A stretch of 64,000 bases of DNA from Megalobrama amblycephala (taxonomy: Eukaryota; Chordata; Actinopteri; Cypriniformes; Xenocyprididae): the NCBI RefSeq assembly GCF_018812025.1, contig NC_063057.1, forward strand, positions 20,017,638 to 20,081,637. The letters are read 5' to 3'. A program made the translations under genes and the position numbers. Position 1 is the first letter of the stretch; every line of letters starts with the position of its first letter. Of the stretch, positions 11,954 to 22,467 are shown in pieces. A model generated the notes under the pieces. That model ran no database searches. It was given only the letters and a program-made list of their open reading frames with translations, and was not told the DNA's origin.

Positions 11954-12741
11954 TTAAAGGGTTAGTTCACCAAAAAATGAAAATAATGTCATTTATTACT
12001 CACCCTCATGCCGTTCCACACCTGTAAGACCTTCGTTCATCTTCGGAACACAAATTAAGATATTTTTGTTGAAATCCGATGGCTCAGTGAGGCCTGCATA
12101 GCCAGCAATGACATTTCCTCTCTCAAGATCCATAAATATACTAAAAACATATTTAAATCGGTTCATGTAAGTACAGTGGTTCAATATTAATATTATAAAG
12201 CGATGAGAATATTTTTGTGCACCAAAAAAACAAAATAACGACTTATAGGGTATAGTGATGGCCGATTTTAAAACACTGAGCTTTACGAATCTTTTGTGTC
12301 GAATAATGATTCGGATCGCATGTCAAACCGGCAAACTGCTGAAATCATGTGACTTTGGCGCTCCAAACCGCTGATTCGACAAAAAAAGATTCATAACATC
12401 CGAAGCTTCATGAAGCAGTGTTTTGAAATCAGCCATCACTATATAAATTGTTATTTTGTTTGTTGTTTTTTTTGCCACACCAAAAATATTCTCGCCGCTT
12501 TATATTAATATTGAACCACTGTACTCACATGAACTGATTTAAATATGTTTTTAGTACATTAATGGATCTTGAGAGAGGAAATGTCATTGCTGGCTACACA
12601 GGCCTCACTGAGCCATCGGATTTCAACAAAAATATCTTAATTTGCTTTCTGAAGATGAACGAAGGTCTTACAGGAGTGGAACGGCATGAGGGTGACTAAT
12701 AAATGACATTATTTTCATTTTTGGGTGAACTAACCCTTTAA
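11954..12741. repeat. TTAA MITE, AAAGGGTTAGTTCACC family, copy 2 (complete)
   Basis: TTAA at 11954-11957 and 12738-12741; 788 bp. The left terminus is AAAGGGTTAGTTCACC and the right TGAACTAACCCTTT. The two arms (about 300 bp each) pair with each other around a centre near 12350 that carries GCTTCATGAAGC-like palindromes. It sits between blocks of TTATGAGATAT-type repeat, as copy 3537 does. Confidence 0.9.
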
Positions 12742-14248
12742 GTCACTGTTATGAAGAACGGAAACAGAAAACAGGCTACCATAGTCCACAGTATATTTCA
12801 CAAAAAAATACATGAAAAAAAGGCACATTTACCAAATTCTATATTATAACTGAAACATTCTGATTTCTAAAGATATTGTTTCTCATTATTGTTAGATAGT
12901 AAATCATTATTATGGGAAATTTTCTGAATATAATGAGATTATTATGAGACATTAACTAATCATCATTTCGTTATGAGAACTTTTCTGAAAATAATGAGAT
13001 GTAAAGTCGTATTTATATTTAGAAAGTTTCTCATTATGAGATAATAAATATTATTACGGAAAAGTATTTTTACGAGAAAGTCGTTATTACTAAGAATTTT
13101 TTTTGCTATTATGATGAATTATATAGAATCATATTTTACTCAAACGAGGCAAAATATCAGAAAAATATCAGAAAAAAGGTAATATTTACCAAATTCTACA
13201 ATATTGCTCTTTCGTTCTGCTTTCTAACTATACTACTGTATATACTGGTTGAAAATCAAGTGATTAATCTTGATCATTTTTTATAGTATTTTTTGTTGTT
13301 ACTGTTAAAAACTAATTTTAACATTAAGAACAACAAATACTATATTTCAGGAAGGGATCCCTTGTTGCATGGGATCGTCATATTTGAGGGTCCTTGGATC
13401 AAACATTTCTAAACCCCTGCTCTAGAAGACATTTACTAAAGATGGGTTTTAAAATGCAAAATCCCCACGTCAAAGGAAAGGAATGCCACACACACCTCCT
13501 AAACCAGTAATCTTAAAGAAGCTAAAATGCTTTCAATTATGGGTCTGTGACTAAACAGAAAGGACAAGGCACTTTGTTTAACTAAACTGGCATCATTCAT
13601 GACAGTGTGATTGTGAGGTTCAGATACAGGCCTTTTGGGAAAATAGTAATGTCATGATGTATTTCAGAACCGTGGCACACCCACAAAGACCAGATTACAG
13701 CCTGATAACACAAACTCAACTGAAGGATAACGGAAAGATAAACCTTCAGTGTCAACAAATAAAGCTCAATTTAGGTAAATTTAGCAAGAAGTTTACAAAC
13801 ATTAAATAAGATATGGTAGCCTATGCAGCGCGATGACGTTGTAAACGTGAAGATGACGTAACATCATAATCATACGCGCTGGACACGCCCCCTTTCCAGA
13901 AACACCAACTCCGCTTCTATAGCAACAAACTAACAACTTTCACACGCGAGTCCGAGCAGTTGTTAAACTTTAACACTAGTGCTTTCTTCTTATGTTATAA
14001 TTGTATGCAAATTTATACATGCATAAGTTCATGCTCACAATACAAACAGGTGTAACCATCATTGTTTCTGCCAAAATCGCATAGTTCCTACATTATTATT
14101 ACAATAAAAGTGAGATAACGTCAATACTCTCAGCTGAAAAACCTCAAACCAGCTTGTTTGCTTGTCTTAGCTTTATTTATTTATTTACTTATTGTAACAA
14201 CATTAGATAGTTATAGATAAGATAGATAGATAGTGAAGTTAAACTTAC
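12742..14248. other. Intronic AT-rich DNA adjoining magi2 exon 1
   Basis: 12880-13110 consists of degenerate TTATGAGA/TCTCATTAT repeats. Nearer the exon, 13820-13930 is less AT-rich and contains two GATGACGT motifs, which resemble CRE half sites. No coding content recognised. Confidence 0.5.
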
Positions 14249-14531
14249 CTTGTTTGACACACTTTAGTCGGACAGGGTCTTTGCAGTGCCTGACCACAGC
14301 CCACACATCCCTGATGGTCAGTCCGGCCACTGGAATATCATTCACCTCCAGAAGTAAATCATCCTGGTGCAGTTTGCCCCTGTCCGGTTTCACCTCTCCA
14401 ATAACGGGGAACTGTCCATTCTCCGCGCCTCCCTGCAGCTTGAACCCAAGATCACCGCTCGGACCCCTGGACAACACTATCTCGTGAACTCTGTTAGTCC
14501 AGTGACTTTTCTTCTTCAGGCTTTTGGACAT
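14249..14531 (-). CDS. magi2: MAGI2 membrane-associated guanylate kinase scaffold, first coding exon (PDZ0)
   Basis: MAGI2 is a multi-PDZ, WW and inactive guanylate-kinase scaffold at synapses and epithelial junctions. This exon encodes residues 1-94 plus one base of codon 95. The opening MSKSLKKKSHW matches the MAGI2 N-terminus as I know it, better than MAGI1 or MAGI3. Residues about 17-92 form the N-terminal PDZ domain: LGF carboxylate-binding loop at 28-30, GGAENGQFP at 34-42, LLLEVNDIPVAGLTIRDV at 59-76. The loop before LLLEV is a few residues shorter than in the mammalian protein. The exon ends CAAG followed by donor GTAAGTTT (14241-14248 on the complement). ATG at 14531 is the first methionine of the frame. 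The remaining exons lie beyond the low-coordinate edge of the window. Which fish paralogue (a or b) this is cannot be told from one exon. Confidence 0.92.
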
Positions 14532-14700
14532 GTTTGGAGTTGTTAATGTGACAGGAGAGCAGCCATGAAAGTGCGTAATCCGTCCAGTCGGCTCACTAAA
14601 GTTGCACGATCAGTGTCTGTGGATGGGAAGAGTCTCCATATCAGCAGCAGATCCACAGCAGCCTCTTAAAACTGCTACACTCACTGTAACAGTGATGTCC
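14532..14700 (-). promoter_or_regulatory. magi2: magi2 5' untranslated and probable proximal promoter region
   Basis: Sequence immediately upstream of the magi2 start codon, of moderate GC content and without repeats. No TATA box is evident. The transcription start cannot be placed. A fold-back MITE begins at about 14698, so the promoter is either short or includes MITE sequence. Confidence 0.4.
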
Positions 14701-15152
14701 GACTCATTCGCGAATGAGCCGTTCATTTGAACCGGTTCTTTTTTATGATTCGTCCGAACCAACTCGCGAAGCGTTTGTGAATCACTCGGCTATTTGGTCA
14801 ACTTTAGGAGTAAAATTGTAAGGTAAGTAACATGATAGAAGCCTAACTTAAGCAAATTTTGACACCGGTTAAGTAACGTAAACAAAAACACAGTTAATAA
14901 ACATTATAATTTCATGAAAAACCTACAAAAATAGGCTAATAAGCTAATTAATGCGTGCTACATACCTAAGGGATCTAGAATTATTCGGTAAATTGTTTCT
15001 GAACAGTTTGTTGACACTTTCTACACTTCAAAATGCCACAACGAGTTTTCTACAAACAATTTCAGGCGGCAAATCAAATGAATCAGTGAGTCTAGTCATT
15101 GAAACGAACCGTCCGCTCGAATCGATTCGCTTACATGAATCGGACTTCATAA
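14698..15152. repeat. Fold-back MITE with GTCCGAYTCAT termini upstream of magi2
   Basis: GTCCGACTCATTCGCGAATG at the left is answered by inverted GTCCGATTCATGTAAGCGAA at the right. The interior includes GTTCATTTGAACCGGTTC on the left and GAACCGTCCGCTCGAATCGA on the right. About 455 bp and no transposase. It lies head-on to the magi2 5' end. Confidence 0.7.
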
Positions 15153-16078
15153 CGCTGCACTGTAACTGAGTCCAAATTGCTCGGGAAACTGAGCCGGATG
15201 TGATGTGTGGAGGAGGAGAGAAGAGACGCTTCCCGCTAGAGAAGAGAAGAGAAAAGAAAGGAAAAGAGGAGAGAAAGAAAGTAACGGAACTTTCATCATT
15301 TCGTCAGCCCGGAGCGATTTTTCCATTATAAACGACTGCTGTGCCGCCTCCTGGAGAAAATGCATAATGAAACTCAGTTTGGGAGAAAGTTATACAATTA
15401 TTTTCTGCTGTATTCAGAAGGATCACAGTTTTTAGATAGGAGACACTTTAATATATCTCTGATAAGAAAGTGATTCACAAAGACAGTAGAAATATTAATG
15501 ACAATATGGACCAAAGTTCCCTTACATATATCTATTTATTGTAATAGTATACGCAGTGTTTTCAATTATATAATTAATAATTCTTTCATGTTATTATAAT
15601 TGTTTATACTGTGCCATATAGAATCCTATAATTCTTTGTTGTTACTTTTATTATTCAGAATTGGATCATGCAAACCACCAAATCACATGCTGTAATTGCA
15701 GAGTCCTCATTCTCTCATATCATTTTCTTTCCTGTGTGGAATACAAAATTATATATTTAATAGAACGTTTAGCAGAAAATGTAGAATCACTTTGAAAAAT
15801 TGGTAATCCGACATGTATTAAATTGTATGTCACTACACTGCATACACAGTTAGTGACATTGTTTTTTTATGTTGTTTTGCATGTTGTTTTTCACCTTTGT
15901 TATTCACTTTTTCTGTTACAGTCTTTTATGTTATTCTGTTATACCTTTCTCAATACCAAATATGGCATATTATTTATATAAAACAATATTTAAATTAACA
16001 ACAGTATCCATTATAAAAAACATAAACACAAGCAAACAATTCAGTCAAACTTACAAAAGTAGCACTCCAGAACACGAT
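15153..16078. other. Intergenic; GA-rich stretch then AT-rich DNA
   Basis: 15208-15285 is strongly purine-rich (repeated GAAAAGAAAGG-like blocks). The rest is AT-rich with no recognisable gene. The frame at 15205-15435 reads mostly Arg/Lys/Glu from the purine tract and is not supported. Confidence 0.5.
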
Positions 16079-16485
16079 TTAAAGGGTTAGTTCACCCAAA
16101 AATGAAAATAATGTAATTTATTACTCACCCTCATGTCTTTCTACAAGTGACTCAGAAGCAGTGTTTTGAAATTGGCCCATCACTATATTGCTGAAAAGTC
16201 GTTATTTTGTTTTTTTGCCACACAAAAAGTATTCTCGTCACTTTTTAATATTAGAACCAGTGAACTCACATGAACTGATTTAAATGTGTTTTTAGTACCT
16301 TTATGGATCTTGAGAGTTACAGTGACATTGCTGTCTATGCAGGCCTCACTGAGTCATCGGATTTCATCAAAAATATCTCAATTTGTGTTCTGAAGATGAA
16401 CGAAGGTCTTACGGGTGTGGAACGGCATGAGGGTGAGTAATAAATTACATATTTTCAAACAATTCTCGCCTAAAAAACTCTTTAA
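16079..16485. repeat. TTAA MITE, AAAGGGTTAGTTCACCC family, copy 3 (internally deleted)
   Basis: TTAA at 16079-16082 and 16482-16485. The left end is intact; the right end is diverged (CTCGCCTAAAAAACTCTTTAA). At 407 bp it is half the length of copy 2, with most of the left arm missing: the sequence jumps from TCACCCTCATG to the AGTGTTTTGAAATTGGCC block. Confidence 0.8.
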
Positions 16486-16646
16486 TCTACATTTCATGAC
16501 ATAACAACTGTATTTATAAAAATATGGTATATAATTCCTCGACCGCCATGACAGTCGCCACAGGAGGAGTGATACAAACGGTGAAACGGTACCAGTGCTG
16601 ATACTGGGAGAATATCGCACAGCTCTCAGCCAATCAGATTCGAGAA

Positions 16647-16648
<2 letters not shown>

Positions 16649-16711
<63 letters not shown>
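16649..16711. repeat. (TA)n microsatellite
   Basis: About 31 TA dinucleotides, directly after CCAATCAGATTCGAGAACC, a piece that also looks like repeat-family sequence. Confidence 0.95.
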
Positions 16712-16713
<2 letters not shown>

Positions 16714-18110
16714 TGACAGTAGAGCTATTTTAATCTTGTGCAATGCAGACCAGGTTTTCAAGTAGATTAGTTACAGAGCAACACAGCAACATTTTATGAT
16801 GAGGTTGAAACTGAGCCAAATGAGTTTTAAGTTATTATTTTTTGTTTTGTTATAATCCATCATCACACAAAACACATGCTTTCAAGTCAGCGCTTTGTCT
16901 TCCAAGACAGTTCCCCTGAGTTGCTTTAGAAATATTATTATGGGATATTTAACTCCATGCTGGGAAAACTTCCTATTATCTGTTAAAGAGCCAAGAATGC
17001 TTATTTCACTGATATCTGCACATACAACACTCTCTTCTTCTCGGACTTTATTTTATTAAATAATAGAATTTGTGTTAAAATTGAACCATGTGAATGCTGG
17101 TGTACAAGTTTAAATGGTTCCTTTTTGCTGAGAGGAGTACATTAGGATGATGTTTAGATAACTTTAGGTAATGTTTAGGGGAAATAACAAGGGCTGTGAC
17201 CTTTGCTCCCTGAGACAGAGGAGCAGCTCTCTGCATTCCACAGATGGGAGTATCTGAGCGATGAGCGAGAGTGGGAGACAAACAGACAGCGAGCGGGAGA
17301 AGGCGAGAAAGAGGAGGGCGTTTTGACAAGGCAAGAAGAATTGTTTGGCAGGAGGTTTTTAACAAGTTTAGGAATTCCCTGAGCATGGCAAAAGGATATT
17401 GAGGAGTTGGTGCTTTTTAAATGGAAGTTACATCCAGTTCAGAGTTCAGCTCCAAAAAATTCACATAAGCAGTTTAGTCGATCAAACGAGTAAGAGGCCA
17501 ATCACACAGAACACTGTTTTGTGTTTAAAAATGCAAGATGCAGGACAGTGAAATGAAAAAAAGTTGAAATAAAGGCTGAAATAAACAACATCATTTTTAC
17601 CTCGATTTGCAGTCTGGAGGAATCGACGTTAGTTGTCCGAAACAGATTTTGGGTATTGAGAGGACATATTTCATAGAAAATTGCCTACTGTATGATGGGT
17701 ACAAGCTCTGATCTTTTTAGCTTAAGATTCCATCTAGAGGAAGGATATCAAACATACACATTTGATATTTTGAACAAATTTCAGAATACATACTGTTTTC
17801 ATTTGTCGTGTCTCCTAGCACATGTTTCTGCAATAGTTTGTGTTTGGAACGACTTAAAAGACCGGTGGTATGACTTAGTGTATGATGCTTTCTCTGTAAC
17901 CATTTATAAAGTGCATGATGCCTAGAGTTTTAAATCTGTGCAGATTTTAAAGTTGTGTAGTTGTGTTAGACTCTGCGAAAGACGCGAGATGCGAACAGAA
18001 TGCAAAAAAAAAAAAAACATTCTGTAGGATGTTCCGAATATCAGTGCGGATCTGATATTCACAATTATGAGTGTGATATCGCTTTTATATTACAATTCCA
18101 TGAAGAATAA
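16712..18110. other. Intergenic, nothing recognised
   Basis: Mixed-composition DNA without element termini. The minus-strand frame 17075-17386 (103 codons) and plus-strand frame 17692-17925 have no splice context or family resemblance. Confidence 0.5.
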
Positions 18111-18678
18111 ATTAGTTCACCCAAAAAGGAAATGAATTACTCATCCTCATGTCATTCCACACCCGTAAGACTTTTGTTCATCTTCGGAACGCAAATGAAG
18201 ATCTTTTTGTCTCTCCAAAGACAGCCTACACAAATTTGACACTTCAAAAAGTTCATAAAGATTTCGAAAAACTAATCCATATGAACTGAATTGTTTAGTC
18301 CAAATTTTCTCACTTTTTATGATGAACAGATTTAATTTAGGCTTTTACTTACATATAAACATTGATCAGCGAACATAAACAGAAGCTCAACTGAACCTGA
18401 ATGACACACAAGAACAAAAACCGATCGAGTCTCTTACGAAAATTTGGACTAAACCACTCAATCTTATGGATTAGTTTTCCGATCTCTTTAGGAACTTTTT
18501 GAAGCGTCAAATTTGCAATTGTGTAGACTGTCTATGGAGGGAAAGAATGCTCTCAGATTTCATCAAAAAGATCTTCATTTGCATTCCGAAAATGAATGAA
18601 GGTCTTACGGGTTTGGAACGACATGAGGGTGAGTAATGAATGACAGAATTTTCATTTTTGGGTGAACTAACCCTTTAA
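18111..18678. repeat. TTAA-type MITE, related but distinct GTTCACCC subfamily
   Basis: The left end ATTAGTTCACCCAAAAAGG lacks the usual AAAGGG. The right end TGAACTAACCCTTTAA has TTAA at 18675-18678. The arms pair through CATCTTCGGAACGCAAATGA and ATTTGCATTCCGAAAATGAA. Its interior differs from the other copies (AACTAATCCATATGAACTG), so it is a subfamily. Confidence 0.75.
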
Positions 18679-18691
18679 TTTTGAATATTAA

Positions 18692-18927
18692 CTTAAGCCG
18701 CACACACACTTAACGATTCTAAGGCCGATTATGAATGTAAATTGATACTTATGACTGACCGCGCTCAAACGCGTCCAGTCAGAGCCAGTTGAGTTCAGTC
18801 TGCGATTACAGTCGGTGTTCGAATTCGAAGTATATAAATCTGCTTCAGTCGCAGGAAACAATCGCTGTATGTTGAGCACAGTCTTAGAATGTTATAGCTA
18901 GTCGTTAAATGTGTGCGCGGCTTTACA
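18692..18927 (-). repeat. AAGCCG...TTAACGA element, copy B
   Basis: Reverse-complement relative of 3693-3922, sharing CGCTCAAACGCGTCCAGTCA and CGATTACAGTCGGTGTTC. Here the two ends form a clear inverted repeat: AAGCCGCACACACACTTAAC on the left and, inverted, AAGCCGCGCACACATTTAAC on the right. This supports a self-contained element of about 235 bp. Confidence 0.7.
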
Positions 18928-20172
18928 TTTCAGACATCATTTTCGAAAATATTTCCCAATGCAGTCAAAGCAGGATTACCCCATGTGTGTCTCCAATCAC
19001 CACTCAGTAGTTGTGTTTGGTATTTGAATGAATGAGTGATTTTGAACAAATCGGTTGAGTGATAAATTCAATGACTTACTCATATTACACTTGTTACCCC
19101 CTGCAGAAAGTCTTTGTTCACAGTGTTAAGGGGCAGTCACACGATACTTTTCATTACAGTGACTTCCATTCATACACATTCAAATGCAGGAGACAGGAAA
19201 CCTAAGTGAATACATGCAAATTTAGCTACGTTCCAAAGTTCAAGTTTGGTGAACTCTTTTCTCAGAATTTGTATAACTTGAAGACGTGTGACCAATAGAA
19301 GATTGATACTTCATGGCGTGACCCCTTAGCTGAATTAAAAGCAAACTTTTCAGGATTCCAGCATTGCAATACAATGGAGTAGATTGGTTATGTTTACATT
19401 TTGGATGTAATATATGTTGAATTATGTTTATAAAAAAGCAGAATGTGCTTTTTTTCAGAGTGTGACATCATATAACAACCATTGGAGTGTTCATAGAAAT
19501 TTTGCATGCTCAAAGTCTAGTGTGACCGCGGCTTCGGTGTTCGAGATTGACGACCGCAATAACATAATGCTGTGTTCCATTTACCTCAGAAGAGGGATGT
19601 TGGAGCTGGGAATGGTGTCACACCTGAGTTGACCACGTTCCAGTAAACAGGCAAGAAAACTAAGATGGATGCATCCAGGCAAACCTTGCTCTTTCAGAAT
19701 ACAAACCCATAAAAAAAGTGGTATTTTGCACAGATAATGCTGAAGTATCATGTCCACAAATAGAGGTTGGATAGTACTGGGTGCACCACTGACTTTGTTG
19801 AGACACAGACAAACAAAAGTGCAAACAAACAATATATTACTACTGCGTGACTACGTTGATGCGCTTCAGCCGAGTTTCCCAGTCGCAACTGCACCTTGAG
19901 GAGGCATTCCAGTTAAAACTAGGAACTAGGAATGAAGGCAAATGGAATGTCCCATAAGTTTAGAAATGTCCTGCCTACAGTAGTGGATCAAATACTGTCT
20001 GTATGAACAAGCAACATAAATCTCTAAACCTAAGTATGAGCAGTTTGCAGTTCTGTGCAGGTCAGAGCTTTGTTTTGTACATGTACTCTCAATCTTCTGA
20101 AAAAGGTCTGTTAGTGTATGTTCCATATCTGGTTCATGTTCACTCCCACACTCTCATGCTTTCATCCAACAG
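18928..20172. other. Intergenic, nothing recognised
   Basis: Unique-looking DNA without element termini or conserved coding frames. The ORF at 19414-19632 has no supporting features. Confidence 0.45.
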
Positions 20173-20331
20173 AAAAGTGCTCCCAGAAATGAGATGCTCC
20201 ATCCCTGCTGGTACATCAGAGAGCAGGTGGCCTTCCTAAACAGGACAATCGAGTCAGAGATCCAAAAGCTGGAGGAAGCAATCTCTCGCTCCCACAATGC
20301 ACTCCACCAGATGGGAGCACATTGGTCCTGA
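20173..20331 (+). CDS. Candidate orphan terminal exon, coiled-coil-like (unassigned)
   Basis: I do not recognise this protein. After a pyrimidine-biased stretch ending CATCCAACAG (AG at 20171-20172), a frame of 52 codons reads to TGA at 20329-20331. It includes MLHPCWYIREQVAF and TIESEIQKLEEAISRSHNAL. Hydrophobic residues fall at roughly heptad spacing (V19, L22, I26, I30, L33, I37), with charged residues between, as in a coiled coil. The composition is more protein-like than the surrounding frames, and no mobile element overlaps it. Against it: no upstream exon was found, no family match came to mind, and the exon phase is assumed. It could be the last exon of an unseen gene, a lncRNA segment, or chance. 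Confidence 0.3.
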   Translation, partial: KSAPRNEMLHPCWYIREQVAFLNRTIESEIQKLEEAISRSHNALHQMGAHWS

Positions 20332-20635
20332 CAGTGATGTCGCCGTGGGGACTGCAACATATTGCTAGGCAACATGATCTAATGATTATGACAGGCGTAA
20401 TTTCCAGCCAATTTAAAGCCATCCAGGAATAAAGAGGCAGTGCATGATGGTTTTAACGGGACAGGGAAGGGACGCAGATAGGAGCTGTTAATGGCTGCTG
20501 CATGTCATTTGGGATGGCAGTATTCAGAGTAGACTGAAACAAGGACCTCAGTCGGTTGAGTACGTATTTATTAGTGGTTTTTGCAAAGGCAAATCTAGTT
20601 TACTACTCCACTGTAGTATATACCAAGTGTGTATA

Positions 20636-21500
20636 CAGTACAGTCCAAAAGTTTGGAACCACTAAGATTTTTAATGTTTTTAAAAGAAGTTTCGTCTGCT
20701 CACCAAGGCTACATTTATTTAATTAAAAATACAGTAAAATTCCTGTGATGGCAAAGCTGAATTTTCAGTATCATTACTCCAGTCTTCAGTGTCACATGAT
20801 CCTTCAGAAATCATTCTAATATGCTGATCTGCTGCTCAAGAAACATTTAATGTGTACAATTGTACAAAATATTTGTGTACAATATTTTTTTTCAGGATTA
20901 TTTGATGAATAGAAAGTTCAAAAGAACAGTGTTTATCTGAAATCTAATCTTTTGTAACATTATAAATGTCTTTACTGCCACTTTTGATTGATTTAATGCA
21001 TCCTTGCTGAATAAAAGTATTCATTTCTTTAATTTCTTTAAAAAAATAAAAAAATAAAAATTCTTACTGACCCCAAACTTTTGAACGGTAGTGTATAATG
21101 CTACAGAAGCTTTGTATTTCAGAGAAATGCTGTTCTTTTGAACTTTCTATTCATCAAGGAATCCTGAAAAAAAAAGTACACAACTGTTTTCAACATTGAA
21201 AATAATCATAAATGTTTATTGAGCAGCAAATAAGCATATTAGAATGATTTCTGAAGGATCATGTGACACTGAAGACTGGAGTAACGATGCTGAAAATTCA
21301 GCTTTGCATCACAGGAATAAATTACTTTGTCAAATATATTTAAATAGTACACAGTTATTTTAAATTGTAATAATATTTCACAATATTACTGTTTTTTACT
21401 GTATTTTTAATTAAATAAATGTAGCCTTGGTGAGCAGACGAAACGTCTTTTAAAAACATTAAAAATCTTAGTGGTTCCAAACTTTTGGACTGTACTGTAC
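20636..21500. repeat. Fold-back element, CAGTCCAAAAGTTTGG termini
   Basis: Two arms of about 400 bp in opposite orientation: ACAGTCCAAAAGTTTGGAAC at the left and, inverted, at the right. Both arms contain CTGCTCACCAAGGCTACATT (left) or close to its complement (right), and TGACACTGAAGACTGGAGTA-type sequence. A CCAAACTTTTGAACGGTAGTG terminus-like motif occurs in the middle (about 21072-21092), so this may be two copies joined head to head. Partial relatives lie at 48660-48970 and 56010-56425. Confidence 0.85.
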
Positions 21501-22467
21501 CATTATATTTAAATTGGAGTAAAGGACAAAACCTGCAAGAGGTCACTTTGGTGCTTTTTAAATCAGAAAAACTATATATAAGGGATTTTTCTGTTGAATT
21601 TACATTGTTTTAAAACACAGATGAAAGGAGGCCCACAAATTTGGGACATTTTTGTAGATGTTGCATGTGGATAAACTTCAAGGGAGTGTTTTTCTGACAA
21701 AATATCACCTGCATGATAAGTTACCTTCTAAACACTTTTAAGTGCTTTCAAATTTTAAGCTTTTAAGAGGGTCACTCCTCTCCTTTCTTCCTGTAAAGCA
21801 CTCTATTTGAGTCCAAGGCTGGATTGTCGGAAAGAAAAACGGAGTAAGTTACTTACATGCATCTATCATGAACGTGACAGCTGCGACATGATGGACTCCA
21901 ATCTAAATCACCTGTGATGGAGCATACTGTATGTGTCAAACAAGGTTACTGGAACAGAGCCACTGTCCTACTGTCACAGGGTTTCACAAGAGTTGGGGTT
22001 TTTCAGAAGTAGTCAAACAACATTTTTATATTAAAACTATTACAGTTTGCCAAAATATTCATTAACCAATTACAAATCAGATACGTTATCACAATATTAA
22101 AATGTATTTTTAACCCTCATGGCATTCCAAATCTGTAGGTCAATGACAAATAAGTGTCCACGGTAAAGAAAAGGGCATTTTTTATAAAAATCTATAGTTT
22201 AAAAGTGCCAAGTTTTTAGCAATGTATCTTTGTATTCATGTTAAGTTCATATGGTTTTGAAAAATGTAAAAAAAAAGTAAAAAAAAAAAAAACCATAATA
22301 AAATAAAACCAAAAATGAAATTTAACTCTAAAATATTTGTAAAGCTAAACTATTTTTTCACAAATATCATGAATTATTCATTCATAAATATTATAAAGTT
22401 TTTGGGGAGTCGCACAACATTTATTTATTTATTTATTATTAATTTTTTTTAAATAATGCCAAACTAC
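21501..22467. other. Intergenic AT-rich DNA, nothing recognised
   Basis: Poly(A) runs near 22270-22292 and a TTTATTTATTTATTA stretch near 22425. No coding or element termini identified. Confidence 0.5.

Larger units (their letters stand above)
1..14248 (-). other. magi2: magi2 intron 1 (partial)
   Basis: Sequence downstream, on the minus strand, of the splice donor at 14248/14249. Intron 1 of MAGI2 is known to be very long in vertebrates, and no second magi2 exon is visible in the remaining 14 kb. Apart from the mobile elements listed separately I see no coding content here. Confidence 0.75.
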
